From Ipomoea triloba (Eukaryota; Streptophyta; Magnoliopsida; Solanales; Convolvulaceae), in assembly GCF_003576645.1 (NCBI RefSeq), contig NC_044916.1, forward strand, positions 7,261,002 through 7,325,001: DNA of 64,000 nucleotides. Reading direction: 5' to 3'. The notes under the pieces are model-generated. The model was not told the DNA's origin and did no database searches. It saw only the letters and a list, made by a program, of their open reading frames with translations. A program made the translations under genes and the position numbers. This document shows positions 45,091 to 55,990 of this stretch, piece by piece (positions within the stretch are counted from its first letter, which is position 1; every line of letters starts with the position of its first letter).

Positions 45091-45880
45091 TGTTAGTTAA
45101 CATGTTATGTGGTTGCAATTAACATATTTTACACATGCAGTTAACAATTTATGTGTTTGTAGTTATCATATTATGTGTTTGTAATTATCAAATTATGTGC
45201 CTTCAATTTGTTTACAGGTACATAAACTGTTAACTGCAGTTACAGAATGTGTTAACCGCAAACATATAATTATTGGACCATGATTCACAATGCAATATGA
45301 GCTCTGATCCATGGTATTACAATTGCATATATTGATCCAAATATTGATGTTATTGTCGCAAATTATACCATGAATCACGATTCATCTTGTATTGTGATCC
45401 CTAGTATAAAATGACATTCAAATTTTGTATATGCAGCTAATATATTTTTTTACTTTCCGTTAACATCTTATGTATCTATAAATAAATTGAAAGTATATAT
45501 AATATACCTATAGTGGACTCTATCCAGTTTATGTACTTACAGTTAACATTTTATGCACCTTTAATTAATAAATTATGTTACATGGGAGACCTTTAAACAA
45601 ATCATGTTATTGCGATCTTGGCAATGCACTAGGGAGAGGGAAAAAAAATAAAAAGTAAAATAAAACATAAAAAAAAGGTAGTGATTCAGTAGGCAAGTAT
45701 ATGTTAGGCCTAAAGGCAATTCCATCCATGTTGATCCAATCTTTATTTATTTATTTATTTTAATCTTTTTGGGTACATATGGTGATCCAATCTTTGATTC
45801 TCTCTTTAAAAGACAACACAAGATTGTATGCACCATTTCACCATTTGGGCCAATGACTATTGCCTAGAATTACCTAGGCT
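45091..45880. other. intergenic
   Basis: AT-rich with repeats of 'ttaacatattatgtgtttgtagtta' type at 45100-45200 and 45530-45580, probably decayed copies from the adjoining element. No gene is seen. Confidence 0.5.
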
Positions 45881-45891
45881 GTCTATCACCA

Positions 45892-46449
45892 ATCGTTATA
45901 CCCTGCACCACGGTGCACATAGCAATGTGCACCACGAACGTAAACGACGTCGTTTTGATGTTAGTGGACGCGGACGCGAATGACTCCAGAAAATTCATTA
46001 TCTACAATACACATAATCATTATCTATAATACACAGAACGTTTGCCTAGAATACACAGAATGGTTGCCCAGAATACACAGAATATTGACACAAAATACAC
46101 AGAATTCATCATCCTAACATTCGAATGCACAAACACATCACAACCTGTGTTAATAACATGAATACACAGAATATTGGCACAAAATACACAAAATTCATCC
46201 TCCTAAACATTCGAATGCACAAACACATCACGACATGTGTTACTAACATGAATACACAGAACGGTTGCCTAGAATACACAGACTGATTGCTTGGAATACA
46301 TAAAATATTAACATAAATACAGACACGGGGCGAACCAGGAAACATGATTTCTAAAAAATCTGACGATTAATTTACAATGTTCAAAACGACGTCGTTTACA
46401 TACGTGGTGCACATTGCTATGTGCACCGTGGTGCACGGTATAATTTGTC
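45892..46449. mobile_element. MULE-like MITE with long terminal inverted repeats
   Basis: Inverted ends of about 55-60 bases: left TTATACCCTGCACCACGGTG...ACGTAAACGACGTCGTTTTGA, right its reverse complement with few changes. The interior repeats 'aatacacagaatggttgcc' and holds two direct copies of about 95 bases (46070-46158 and 46160-46258, with CATTCGAATGCACAAACACATCAC). TCTATCACC occurs immediately outside both ends (45882-45890 and 46451-46459), a plausible 9-base target duplication. No coding capacity is seen. Confidence 0.8.
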
Positions 46450-46549
46450 GTCTATCACCATTTAGAGGTGAGACTAATCTAGTTTAATGTCTCTTTTTTT
46501 TTTTTAAACACTAATGATTCTAATTTATATGGTAGTATATATTTTTTAC

Positions 46550-46930
46550 TTATTAATGTTTTTATTACCGGAGTTTAACCCTGCAATCACCCATTTAAAA
46601 TGATAATAGAGGTATCATCGCATTACACAGTAGGTGGCCTAGTTTAATGTCAATTAGTTTTATTTTATTGTTTGAATTGTTGATTATATGTTTAAGTACC
46701 TTGAAACATTTTCTACTTGAGTCAATGTCTTTTGGTGGAACGATGACAGGATTTGAATACAAGAGCTAATAAACCTTTTGGGGCACATGAGGCTAATTGG
46801 GGAATGCTCTTAGGGCAGGACACAAAATTTATTCTATGAATAGGGGTACGGTCAAATTGGCCTGAATGTAATCTGAAAGTGTAATTAGGTCACCGAACAA
46901 AAAAAAATGCAATTACATCTTTCAATAATC
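46550..46930. repeat. composite repeat colinear with 32058-32350
   Basis: Contains a SINE-like ACCGGAGTTTAACCCTGCAATCACC, then TTTTGGGGCACATGAGGCTAA and TAGGTCACCGAAC, in the same order as beside UGT copy 2. Confidence 0.8.
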
Positions 46931-46933
46931 TAA

Positions 46934-47585
46934 GGCTATGTTTGGCAAACCTAGCTGAAAGCTTAAAACGGTAGCTGAGAGCTGAAAAATAGTTGAAAGC
47001 TGAAAAGCTATAAGCTCGAAGCTGAAATTTGAAAAGCTGTTAAGCTAGTTGTTATGCTTAAAAGTGTTTGGTAAATTAGCTTTTTGATAAGTTGATAAAT
47101 GTAAAAAGACTAAAAAGGGCATTTTCCTAAAAGTTAAATAGTTTTAAATTTAAATATGTTTGTTTACCTATTAAAATATAAAATAATGAAATCAATATAA
47201 TTTAATAAAATATAAAGTAAGAACATATATTTGAAAATATAAAAGTAAAACAAGATGTTTATAATTCATAAAATTAGTTCATACAAAATTAGTGTTCAAA
47301 CACAAATATCAAATTAAAATTACAACGAAATATATTGAAGAAAAAAAGGCCAAAAGAATTTTAATTGGGAGAGATAAATGATGTCATTTATATAAAGATG
47401 GAAAAAAGTTAAGAAGCTACTAGCTTATTTTTGAAAAGCTACCTGAAATAGCATTTCAAAATAAGCTCTTATTTTAAGCTATTAGCTTATTTTGATAATA
47501 TTACCAAACAAAACTTATAGCTTATTAGTAGCTTAAAATAAGCTATAAGCTCCTAATTCCTAAATAAACTCTGTCAAACACAGTC
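46934..47585. mobile_element. complete Tourist-like (PIF/Harbinger) MITE
   Basis: Bounded by TAA on both sides (46931-46933 and 47586-47588), the target size of PIF/Harbinger elements. Ends GGCTATGTTTGGCAAAC and, reversed, GACTGTGTTTGACAGAG are inverted partners. It serves as reference for the partial copies at 18770, 32350 and 40408. Confidence 0.85.
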
Positions 47586-47589
47586 TAAA

Positions 47590-48230
47590 TGTGTTCAATT
47601 TTTTTGTTCAGTGATCTAATTGCATTTTCAAATTACTGTCAATTTGACTCTTATTCCATTATTTGATACTAGAAGCATGGTTCCTAGAGACGTCAAATAA
47701 ATGTATATGTGGTGATCTTGACAGCCCCGTCACTGTATAGTCAATAATTGGGTCTGGGCATGCAGTAACATTATCTAATCAAATTAGACAGTTTAGATAC
47801 AAGATTCTGGTCTGGGTTGGTCCTACAAAGGAATAAGGCATGCTTCACGACAAGTCAAGTGGAGAAGCTAAGGATTATTGTTGTAAATATTTCTGGATAT
47901 ATACACATATTCCTGCAAGTTGGCTATAGCTTTTGACAATAGCACAATCATCCCCAATCAATAAGCAAGAACTTTACTAGTAAAGTGGGATAGGGTAGCA
48001 GATGACATTATTTTTCACTTTATGCTATCCATTCTTGTAAGCAAGGAATCCCAACAGAAAACATGTGTTCTCTGAAAGGAGATTAGGATATAATAGATTA
48101 GATTGTTGTGGATCAGATCATATTCTGCAACATTAGAGCACCTGGATTTTCAATTCACTAATAAAACTTCTCTATCTCATCTCTTCAATTCCCTGCAGGC
48201 CACTCTGATCTTTTTCTTCAAACCAAACAA
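47590..48230. other. promoter and 5' leader of the DUF761-like gene
   Basis: No gene is seen. The ATG at 48103 opens the same frame but the family-like start is at 48235. TC-rich sequence lies around 48165-48190. Confidence 0.4.
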
Positions 48231-48234
48231 TATA

Positions 48235-48750
48235 ATGGACAAAAGGGGCACTGCTGATTCCCATTATCCAGGAGTGTGTCAGCGCTTGTTCAGTTTCTTC
48301 CTCAACCCCCTCTCGCCTCGGGGATTTAAGCCCGAGAATATGGTTAATCCAACACTATCCTGCCCTTCGTCTTCTGATATCCCGATTGAAGGGTCATCAA
48401 GAAATGGTTTGAACCCTGAGGTGCTAGTGGATTACGGGCATGATGTCGGGTGGTTTAATGATCGTACCAGATATAATAACATTTGGGGAGGAGGACAAAG
48501 AAAAACAACAACTCCCAGTACTGTTAAAGTCATCTCAGATGCAGATGAGAAGAACAACAAGACTACTACTCTAGCAGCTGATCAGGCACAAAATACTGAC
48601 ACAACAAAGCCTTCGCCTCTGCCTCCGCCTCCTAGACGCCCGAGGCTTCTAAGTGTGACCTCCAACATCAACGAAAAGGCAGAAGCCTTCATACGCAGGA
48701 GAAGGGAAAAGATGAGCAGAAATTACACCTTGGATCTCAAAAAGTTTTAG
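48235..48750 (+). CDS. small plant protein with DUF761-like C-terminus
   Basis: A single-exon frame of 171 residues. The N-terminal part (CQRLFSFFLNPLSP) is hydrophobic-aromatic. The middle has VDYGHDVGWFNDR and a Lys/Asn/Thr-rich linker, then a proline stretch (SPLPPPPRRPR). The C-terminal EKAEAFIRRRREKMSRNYTL matches the DUF761 / 'cotton fibre expressed protein' type tail, which is Arg-rich and amphipathic. No function is established for most members, and none is claimed here. The start at 48235 is preferred to 48103 because the earlier residues look like untranslated leader. The 3' UTR probably runs to about 49035. Confidence 0.7.
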   Translation: MDKRGTADSHYPGVCQRLFSFFLNPLSPRGFKPENMVNPTLSCPSSSDIPIEGSSRNGLNPEVLVDYGHDVGWFNDRTRYNNIWGGGQRKTTTPSTVKVISDADEKNNKTTTLAADQAQNTDTTKPSPLPPPPRRPRLLSVTSNINEKAEAFIRRRREKMSRNYTLDLKKF

Positions 48751-49340
48751 CCCTTAGCCTTTCTTTTTTCTTGCTTCATGGATATAAAATGGTGTTTACT
48801 TTGTTGTCTCACTATCTTTGTGAATAAGGTTAAGTCCTATCACATTAGTTCGATTCCACTCAATTATTTCAGGTTCTCAGTTCTTGAGGAACCAAGAGAA
48901 CAGAAAAGGATATGGACAATTAAGTTTAGTACAGTTCTGTTATCTGATCTGTGTGTCTATAATATCAATTGTGTATCTATAATATCCTTGTTCCTATATA
49001 TCAACAATATATACAATAATCTCAAAATAAACTGAATGCATAAATAACACTAATGGGCAAAAAAAGGGGCACAAAAAGATGCCACCTCTGGGAAGAACAG
49101 AAAACACCTAATATCATATCCTCTGTACATAGTACCTTAATAAATTATAAAACATCTAATGTAAATGAAACCAATTAAACTGTACATACTTAAAGAATTG
49201 CTCTAAAAATTTTCAACCTTTTCATGTTTTTTTTTTTTTCATTTTATCTCTTCTTTTGGACATTTCTCTCCTAATATCATATCTAACTGGGTACCCGAGA
49301 TCTGGTAGTCAATCACTTTCTCCAGTCCTGGATGATATGA

Positions 49341-49972
49341 TCATTCTTCAAAAGAATGTCTGGAAGAACGGTAAAGATCATAAGGGGACCACAAATGATC
49401 GACATTGCAAGGCCTCCCAGAATCCAATCTCAGCCATGGCTTCCCTTTGCCACTCCAATGAAGCAGGCTGATTGGGCCGGGGTGCAAGCTCCTGCATTTC
49501 CCTTCAATGTTGTCCCCGCCCAACCCGTGCTGGTTCCATCTATGGTCCACGGGCATTATGTTCCCGGCGAACACTAGCAAGAAAGGGGGCAAAGATATAT
49601 CCTCTTCTGCTTCTGCACCAGCATCCAGTCCTCCACTTTCTTCGTGAACTCGCCCTGCCGCCACTTCTCCACGTCCACCACCATCACCCCCGTGTTGAAA
49701 TAGCAGGGTTTCCGGGCCTGGAACGTGGGGGTGCCGAGCTCCGGGTCGGACCAGAACGCCTCGGTGAAGTAAACCGTGAAATTGGCGTGGCAATACTCGG
49801 GCGCGGGCAGGACTTTCTGCGCGTTGTCCACTTCCCAGAGCTTGAGGATATCATCCACGACGACAAGGTCGGAGTCGAGGTAAATGACGGGTTTAACGTT
49901 GGCGGGGAGGATGTCGGCAAGGTAGACTCTAGCGTAATTGGGGGTGGGGAGGAGAAGAACATTATTATTATT
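49341..49972 (-). pseudogene. galacturonosyltransferase-like (GATL, GT8) pseudogene
   Basis: The minus strand encodes [26 protein letters not shown] (with the DXD metal/UDP-sugar motif), [28 protein letters not shown] and, in another frame, [40 protein letters not shown] and a natural end (RSSRHSFEE). The two frames meet near 49590, where several codons are lost after QKQKRIY compared with the usual GATL, shifting the frame. Upstream of NYARVYL the family's next 100 or so residues are missing, and no start codon is in frame. GATL genes are normally intronless and act in pectin/xylan synthesis in the Golgi. As it stands it cannot make an enzyme. Confidence 0.85.
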
Positions 49973-50080
49973 ATTAGTATTAGAATTAGGATTTGGGGTG
50001 ATTAAGGAGGTCTGGTGGGAGTGGGTTCGAGCTTCAGTGGCAACTGTTGACTCGTTTGCTTCAATAGGTTGAAAAAGTAG

Positions 50081-50278
50081 TTATGAACAGATATTAAATT
50101 CTAACAGTAGTATTAAAAAAAAAAAAAAAAAAGGTTTGGTGGGTAAGGGGGAAAAGAGAGGACAGAGACAGGAGGCCAAGAAGTGGAAGAGAAGAAGAAA
50201 ATAAGCTCCGGAAGGCCATCCTGCTCTATGCGGCATTTTAGAATATGAAGTTCTGGAAAAAGGAGGGGAAGCAGCCAT
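50081..50278 (-). pseudogene. possible signal-anchor start of the GATL pseudogene
   Basis: A Met at 50278 begins MAASPPFSRTSYSKMPHRAG followed by the hydrophobic AYFLLLFHFLASCLCPLF, which looks like a type II membrane anchor, and then a poly(A)-derived Phe run. It has the right orientation and place to be the N-terminus of the GATL gene, with the stretch between (about 49975-50080) not recognisable. Assignment is a guess from position. Confidence 0.35.
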
Positions 50279-50451
50279 TGGAGGCTGGTTAAGAGAAGGT
50301 TTAGGAGAGGTTAGAAATGATTGATATATAATAAAGGAACAAGGGAAGGACGGAGATTGGTAGCATTCTGAGGGAAAGAACAATATAATTGCCCGGCCAC
50401 ACCTCCTAATATTTTATGTCCAACCAACACAATAATTACTCATATCATTGC

Positions 50452-50486
50452 ATTGCTACGTACGGTATCTCTAAGATACCGTAGTA
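50452..50486. repeat. short perfect hairpin
   Basis: ACGGTATCT and AGATACCGT form a 9-base stem with 3-base loop (CTA), with near-palindromic flanks (TACGTACGG / CCGTAGTAC). Possibly a tip-to-tip transposon remnant. Confidence 0.6.
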
Positions 50487-50559
50487 CTGCAATTAGATTT
50501 GAGTTTTTGATCTAGATCAATGGTTCAAATTATTTAAAATTAAAAAAAAATACACGTAT

Positions 50560-51000
50560 AATAATTAGTACTCAAACATATACTCAATCGTGATTGTACC
50601 TAAAACTTTAAATCGACGCACTTTAAGTTTCAATAAAATACGCACCTTAAGTTATTAACCGAAGAACTGACGCACTTAAGCACAGAAATCACGCACCTTA
50701 AGAATGAAAATCACACAACTTAAGCACAAAACCTACGCAACTTAAGCACAAAACTTACGCACCTTAAGTTCTCAACTGCATAAGTGACACATTATAATCA
50801 CAGAAATCACGCACCTAAAGAAGGAACACGGCGCACCTTAAGCACAAGACCTACGCACCTTAAGCGCAAACCTTATGCACCTTAAGTTTGACCCATATGG
50901 AAAATGACTAAATTGGCACCGAGTTTTTTTACACGTTAATCCTGGACGTTGATTTTGGCGAGATCCAAATTGCCACTGGATTTTTTAAACATTGTTAATC
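50560..51000 (-). repeat. (TA)n-repeat family, copy E (reversed)
   Basis: About ten 'acgcaccttaag' motifs, the reverse complement of the CTTAAGGTGCGT units, end with TTGACCCATATGGAAAATGAC...GGACGTTGATTTTGGCGAGATC, the inverted match of 44017-44100 in copy D. No TA tract is left. Confidence 0.7.
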
Positions 51001-51200
51001 ATGGACGTTGATGTATTAGGAATAGGAAAGTATGAAAGAATATATTCTATTAGGAATTGTATTACTATATTTCAATGTACAATTGTAGTACGAATATGAA
51101 TTACATTACCATATTTTAACATATTACGCAAACCTTAATAGTATATGAGTGTTTTGGGTGGAAAATTCAAATGGATGATTTTGTTTTTATTAATAGTATA
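51000..51200 (-). mobile_element. Helitron-like element, 5' part
   Basis: Minus-strand start TCTATACTATTAATAAAAACAAAATC near 51200 and interior 'acgaatatgaattacattaccat' are shared with the element at 51660-51900. Confidence 0.5.
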
Positions 51201-51659
51201 GATAGTATAGATTAGTAATTTTAATCTAGAATATTATTATAAATAGAAAAGTAGGAATTGATATATTGTATTAGGAATTGTATTACCATATTTTATTATA
51301 TATATGAACCAGATGTAAGTGCTAAAAAACTAACGTTAAAGGTGTTTTCTGTAGTAGTGGCTAATTTAGTGTCCCTTGCTTACTCGCCCGGTGCTTGCTA
51401 TTTTCGCCGTGATCTGACTAAGAGAGGTACACGACCTTTTGTATAAAGTTACTATAGGTAAAAAGTCCAATATTTCAGCACCAGATCGATGTGTACATAT
51501 ACACATTGCCTATTAATTGTCATTTATTTGCTTGAATTCAAGCAAGGATAATATCAGAAAACATAATCGATCCAATCCATTTTTCCAATTGCGTTATATA
51601 ATATTCGATATTATAATTTATATAATTGTATATTGATCCAAATATTCTTAAAATATTAT

Positions 51660-51897
51660 AACAAATCCACTTTGTGCATCGCACGGGTGAAAATAAACGT
51701 ATTGTATTACAAATAGGAAAGTAAGAAAAAATATATTGTATTATGAATTGTATTACTATATTTTAATGTACAATTGCAGTACGAATATGAATTGTGTTAC
51801 CATAATTTTTTACCATATTACACAAACCTTAATAATATACGAGTGTTTTGGCGCGAAGTTAAAATGTAAGATTTTGTTTTTATTAATAGTATAGATA
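51660..51897 (-). mobile_element. short Helitron-like element with hairpin
   Basis: Minus strand starts TCTATACTATTAATAAAAAC at 51897 and near its other end carries CCCGTGCGATGCACAAAG (51670-51690), the GC-rich stem region seen just before the CTRR end of plant Helitrons. About 235 bases, no coding capacity. The exact CTRR end was not fixed. Confidence 0.6.
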
Positions 51898-52139
51898 TTT
51901 TTATATTTTTAGCTTTTCAATTTTTCATTCAGACGTATTTTTGTAGTAAACAAATAAATGGTTTTTAAAGGAATTTTTGTTGGTTCCTGAATTTCACCTT
52001 TATGTTTTTTCCTGATTTTAGTGTTTATTCATTTGTGTTCAATTGTTCATAAATGAGTATAATATCCAATTTAATCATTAACTAGTGGACTATAATGATT
52101 TTTATTAATTTAGTTATAACTCATAAGCATGGTTGCAGT

Positions 52140-52405
52140 AGACGCTCGGTCTAGGCGGCGACCTATAAAACAAAAAATTAATTCATGTGTGTGGGTGTAT
52201 GTCATATTATATGTATATATAGCTTACTTCTCTTACTTATATAAATAAATAAATTTAAATATATATAAATATAATAATAAAATTAACAAGGCCGACTCGC
52301 TCGAGTTAACTCGGCTAACTCTGTCGAATTGGCCGAGTTAATTCGGCCCAGTCAGCCAAGTTAGGCGCTAGGTGGCCGACCACCTAAGCGGGAATTTTTG
52401 CAACA
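52140..52405. repeat. CTAGGCG-type repeat
   Basis: Begins GCTCGGTCTAGGCGGCGACC and ends TTAGGCGCTAGGTGGCCGACC, with repeated 'cgagttaactcggc' in the middle. Related in composition to 7630-8015. Confidence 0.5.
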
Positions 52406-52880
52406 GTGCTCATAAGCGACTTTTTGTGCCTAACTTTGATGATTTTTTCAATTGAGTCCTTGTTAAAATACTTGGTAATTTCACATATATTAATACCCAA
52501 TTTAGTCTTCAATTATAATAGTTGTACTAGGTTAACATTCGATTATAATGATTTTACTCAATTTAGTCCTCAAATTTATCTCTTAATGAAGCACAAAGAG
52601 TTAACAAACCTAATGAAGAATGAAGTACAAAGAGTCAACAGTTGACGTGTTAACCGGGACACCGGATGCCACTAGACCACAAGGTTTTTGACAAATAAAA
52701 AAATTACTGCGTATTTAAGACTAGATAAAAAAAAAATACTATAATCGAAACTAAATCGGGTATTAAGTCGTTCATAAATTACTATAAGTGGAATTGGTTT
52801 TCTAAAGAAAAAGGAGAGCCGCACTGGTAGGCGCTTGGTCGATTAAACACGGGCGGTTACTCCTGCAGGCTGCAACTTAT
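52406..52880. other. intergenic upstream of RRP4
   Basis: Contains 'atttagtcctcaa' repeats of the kind found at 60390-60730 and a SINE-like 5' piece 'ccggatgccactagaccacaag' at 52660-52683. No gene is seen. Confidence 0.5.
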
Positions 52881-52962
52881 TTCTAGGGTTTGTCTAATTC
52901 TCCAGAAAAATCAGTAGTCTCCCCAAATTTTCCCACACAAATACGCAAATATAGAGACAGAG

Positions 52963-54870
52963 ATGAGAGGCCTACAGATTTCTTTGAACAAAACGCAGAA
53001 GATAAGGCTGGAGAGAGCTCTGGAATTGTTGGACTCATTCTCCTCAAAAACCAACTCAAATGCCTCCGTCACCGTCGCCGACGTCATTCCTGTAGACCAC
53101 GAAGATGGTATCCTCAAGTATGTATACATAAAAAAACTGATAGAGTGTGTATATATGTATGCTTTCGTTCACAAATGGAGGAAACAAGTATTCATTGAGA
53201 TTTTACCGAATTGGTATTTGAAATGTTAGTTTACATGTTGTAAAATTGGTTGTTGTGTGAAGGGGACACGGGACGTCGGAGATGGATGGCCGTGTTGTGG
53301 CAACTTTATGTGGAGTTGTTGAACGGGTTAACAAACTTGTCTATGTGAGGTGTTTGAGAGCGAGGTTAGTTCTGTTTAAAATAATAATGATAACTGTATT
53401 TGATTCACAATTTGCAGTATAATTTCAAAAGAAATTGTTTTTGAGTTTTGAGGATTGCAATTGCAGGTACAAGCCAGAAGTAGGCGATATCATTGTGGGT
53501 CGAGTGATTGAGGTTATCTGGCATTTTCCATTCATATGTTCTCTCAGTGTTTCCCTTAAGATTACTCCTCACATGTTTGCTTTATTGTGCTCTAGTAAAT
53601 GCAAAGGTAACTTTATGTATTGCACTTATAGTTGAATTTAACTCAATTCATTTCTGTTAATCAATGCAAGGTTGCTCCAAAGCGGTGGAGATTGGAGATA
53701 AACTCTAGTCAAGATGCTGTATTGATGCTTTCATCTATGAATTTGCCAGATGGCATTCAGGTATTTATTTGTATCCTAGCTGCAGTTTGGTTTAATGTGC
53801 TTTCTCATTACTGATTTTGTGGCACGAACATAAAGTTTTCTTATCCAGGGTGACGGGGCCTTAATTTAGATGTTTGAATAGGGGAAAGCTGAAATAAAGA
53901 TTATCTCATTTTTTTTTCAAATGTGTTCTTTTTCAATTTCCAGAGACGACGAACTGCTGTTGATGAACTAAACATGAGAAGTATATTTGAGGAGAATGAT
54001 GTTGTTTGTGTAAGGACACTCCACTTCTTTCTAAGAGCTAGCATAGTTTCCAAGTTATTTTAATCTCCATTTTTTGTTATTCTTTTTATAAATTTGGATG
54101 GATGTTCAGGCCGAAGTTCGTGGTTTCCAGCATGATGGTAGTCTGCACCTGCAAGCTAGAAGCCAGAAATATGGAAAGGTTTGTTTTTGGAAATTGGTCG
54201 GACCAAATAAGCAATAAAGCCAATAATAGCAACCTCTCTTTAAGGCCCTCCCTTTTCTGTCTTTTTCGTCAAGAGGAATGCACCTTAGTAACCTCAGCTT
54301 TTTTCCTTTGTTTCTTCTTTTAGTAATGTCAAAATGCTTACATACATCCTTCATGGTCCCTCATTGTCATTTATCAATAGCTGGCCAGGTTCTTATGTGA
54401 TCTATCCTTTTTGGATACAGCTCGAAAGGGGTCAGCTGCTCATAGTTTCTCCTTATCTAGTGAAGAAGCGTAAACAGCACTTCCATCATCTAGATCAGTA
54501 TCAAATTGACTTGATACTTGGCTGCAACGGCTTCATTTGGATCGGTGAGCATGTTGATGTAAAAGATGACACAATGGAAGATCAATTAAACAAATCTATG
54601 CAGCCCAGTACCAAATCTAGCACTTCAATGATCCTTGAGGAAGAGGAAAAGTATACGCCCCCAGAAATCAGGTTAAATATATGCAGGATAGCAAATGCCA
54701 TCAGAGTATTATCTAATTTAGGCTTTATGATAACTGTGGAGGTGCTATTGGAGATAGTTGGCTTGAGCGAGTCACTGAATCATGTACACGAGATGCTTGG
54801 GGCAGAGTTCTATGTAATGGTTGCTGAGAAAGAAGCTGAAAGGCGAAGCCAATTGACCAAAAAAAGATGA
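52963..54870 (+). CDS. RRP4: exosome complex component RRP4
   Basis: Seven exons, 52963-53117, 53263-53364, 53467-53512, 53671-53760, 53944-54009, 54110-54178 and 54421-54870, join in frame to 978 bases, 325 residues, near the usual plant length. An N-terminal segment ends at DGILKGHGT. An S1 RNA-binding domain covers about 75-150 ([30 protein letters not shown]), with RRRTAVDELNMRSIF and VVCAEVRGFQHDGSLHL following. A KH-type region (about 170-245, LERGQLLIVSPYLVKKRK...LGCNGFIWIG) follows. RRP4 is one of the three cap subunits of the RNA exosome, guiding RNA to 3'-5' decay in nucleus and cytosol. All blocks are present, so the gene looks functional. Confidence 0.95.
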
Positions 54871-54889
54871 TCTTTTGTGTTTTATGTCT

Positions 54890-55480
54890 CACTCAATTGT
54901 TGTTAGAATGAGGTCTCAATGTAGTTTTGGGGATGATTCTTTTATTTTACAGATTTAGTTCTGATTACCAGAAACTAATTTAATTATATGAGCTTAAAGA
55001 CAGTTTCTTTAAGCTCACAACAATGAGGTAATCTAAGCAATTATTCACTCAGACAAATTTAATATAAAATTGACAAATCATTGGTAATTTGAAATCTTAC
55101 ATTTATAATAAAATATAATAGATTGGTTTTAAAGTTATTTCTTAAAAGTTAAAATATAGGACTTTTTTTTTCCATTATACTGCCTTGTTAGAGTATCTAC
55201 AGCAGGTGTTTTTCTTGATTTTTTTTGCTTGCTTGGAGGAGAGAGGACTTGAGAGGAATCATTAACATGCTTATTTTCTATTATCATTTATATTGTTTAT
55301 ATGTTTACTATTTGTTTGCATTGTTTGTTTCAGGATAGAAAATCAAGCAATAATATAAGTTGAGTTAGCTATGAATACATGAAAGCTCTTGCTAATTTAT
55401 CTTGCCATAATAATTTGCAGCTAGCCTTTCTTCTCATTGTGTCATTATATATACATATACATAGACAGTTTGGGATATTG
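54890..55480. other. downstream region of RRP4
   Basis: 3' UTR and AT-rich sequence. No further gene is seen. Confidence 0.5.
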
Positions 55481-55484
55481 GGGG

Positions 55485-55794
55485 TGTTTGGTTATTGGCT
55501 TATCAGCCAAAAAATAGCTTATTTGACCAAGAATAGCTGATTGACCAGTCAAAAAAGCTATTTTTGAGTGTTTGGTTAATGGCTTATTGGCATGGCTTAT
55601 TGGCTCAATAAGCCAATATACAAAATGCTGATCAATGCAGCGTTTCTAACTAGCTTATTGGGTAAATGGCAATGTTGTCCCTAATCTCTAATCCTTCAGT
55701 AGCACTTCTCTGATTTGCATCTTCTCTCCACGTTTATTGTGTTGAATTTGCAGTTCAAAATTGTGATTCCTCTTCAATTAGCACTTTAGAGATG

Positions 55795-55874
<80 letters not shown>

Positions 55875-55990
55875 TACATAATAATAATAATAATAATAAT
55901 AATAATTATTATTATTATTATTATTATGTAGTTATTATTCACCAAAGTTAATAATAATAATAACTACATAATAAATTGCACACTAACCTT
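55485..55990. mobile_element. MITE-like sequence with long (AAT)n/(ATT)n hairpin
   Basis: GGGGGTGTTTGGTTATTGGC at 55485 is a Tourist-like end, followed by 'gcttattggc' repeats. An (ATA)n run of about 75 bases (55795-55872) is followed by ACTACAT-(AAT)n-(ATT)n-ATGTAGT (55873-55932), an inverted repeat that can fold back. The right end is not clear. Confidence 0.6.

Noticed and set aside
46109..46345. 78-residue antisense frame with repeated segments
   Set aside because: Produced by the internal direct repeats of the long-TIR MITE; no protein signal.
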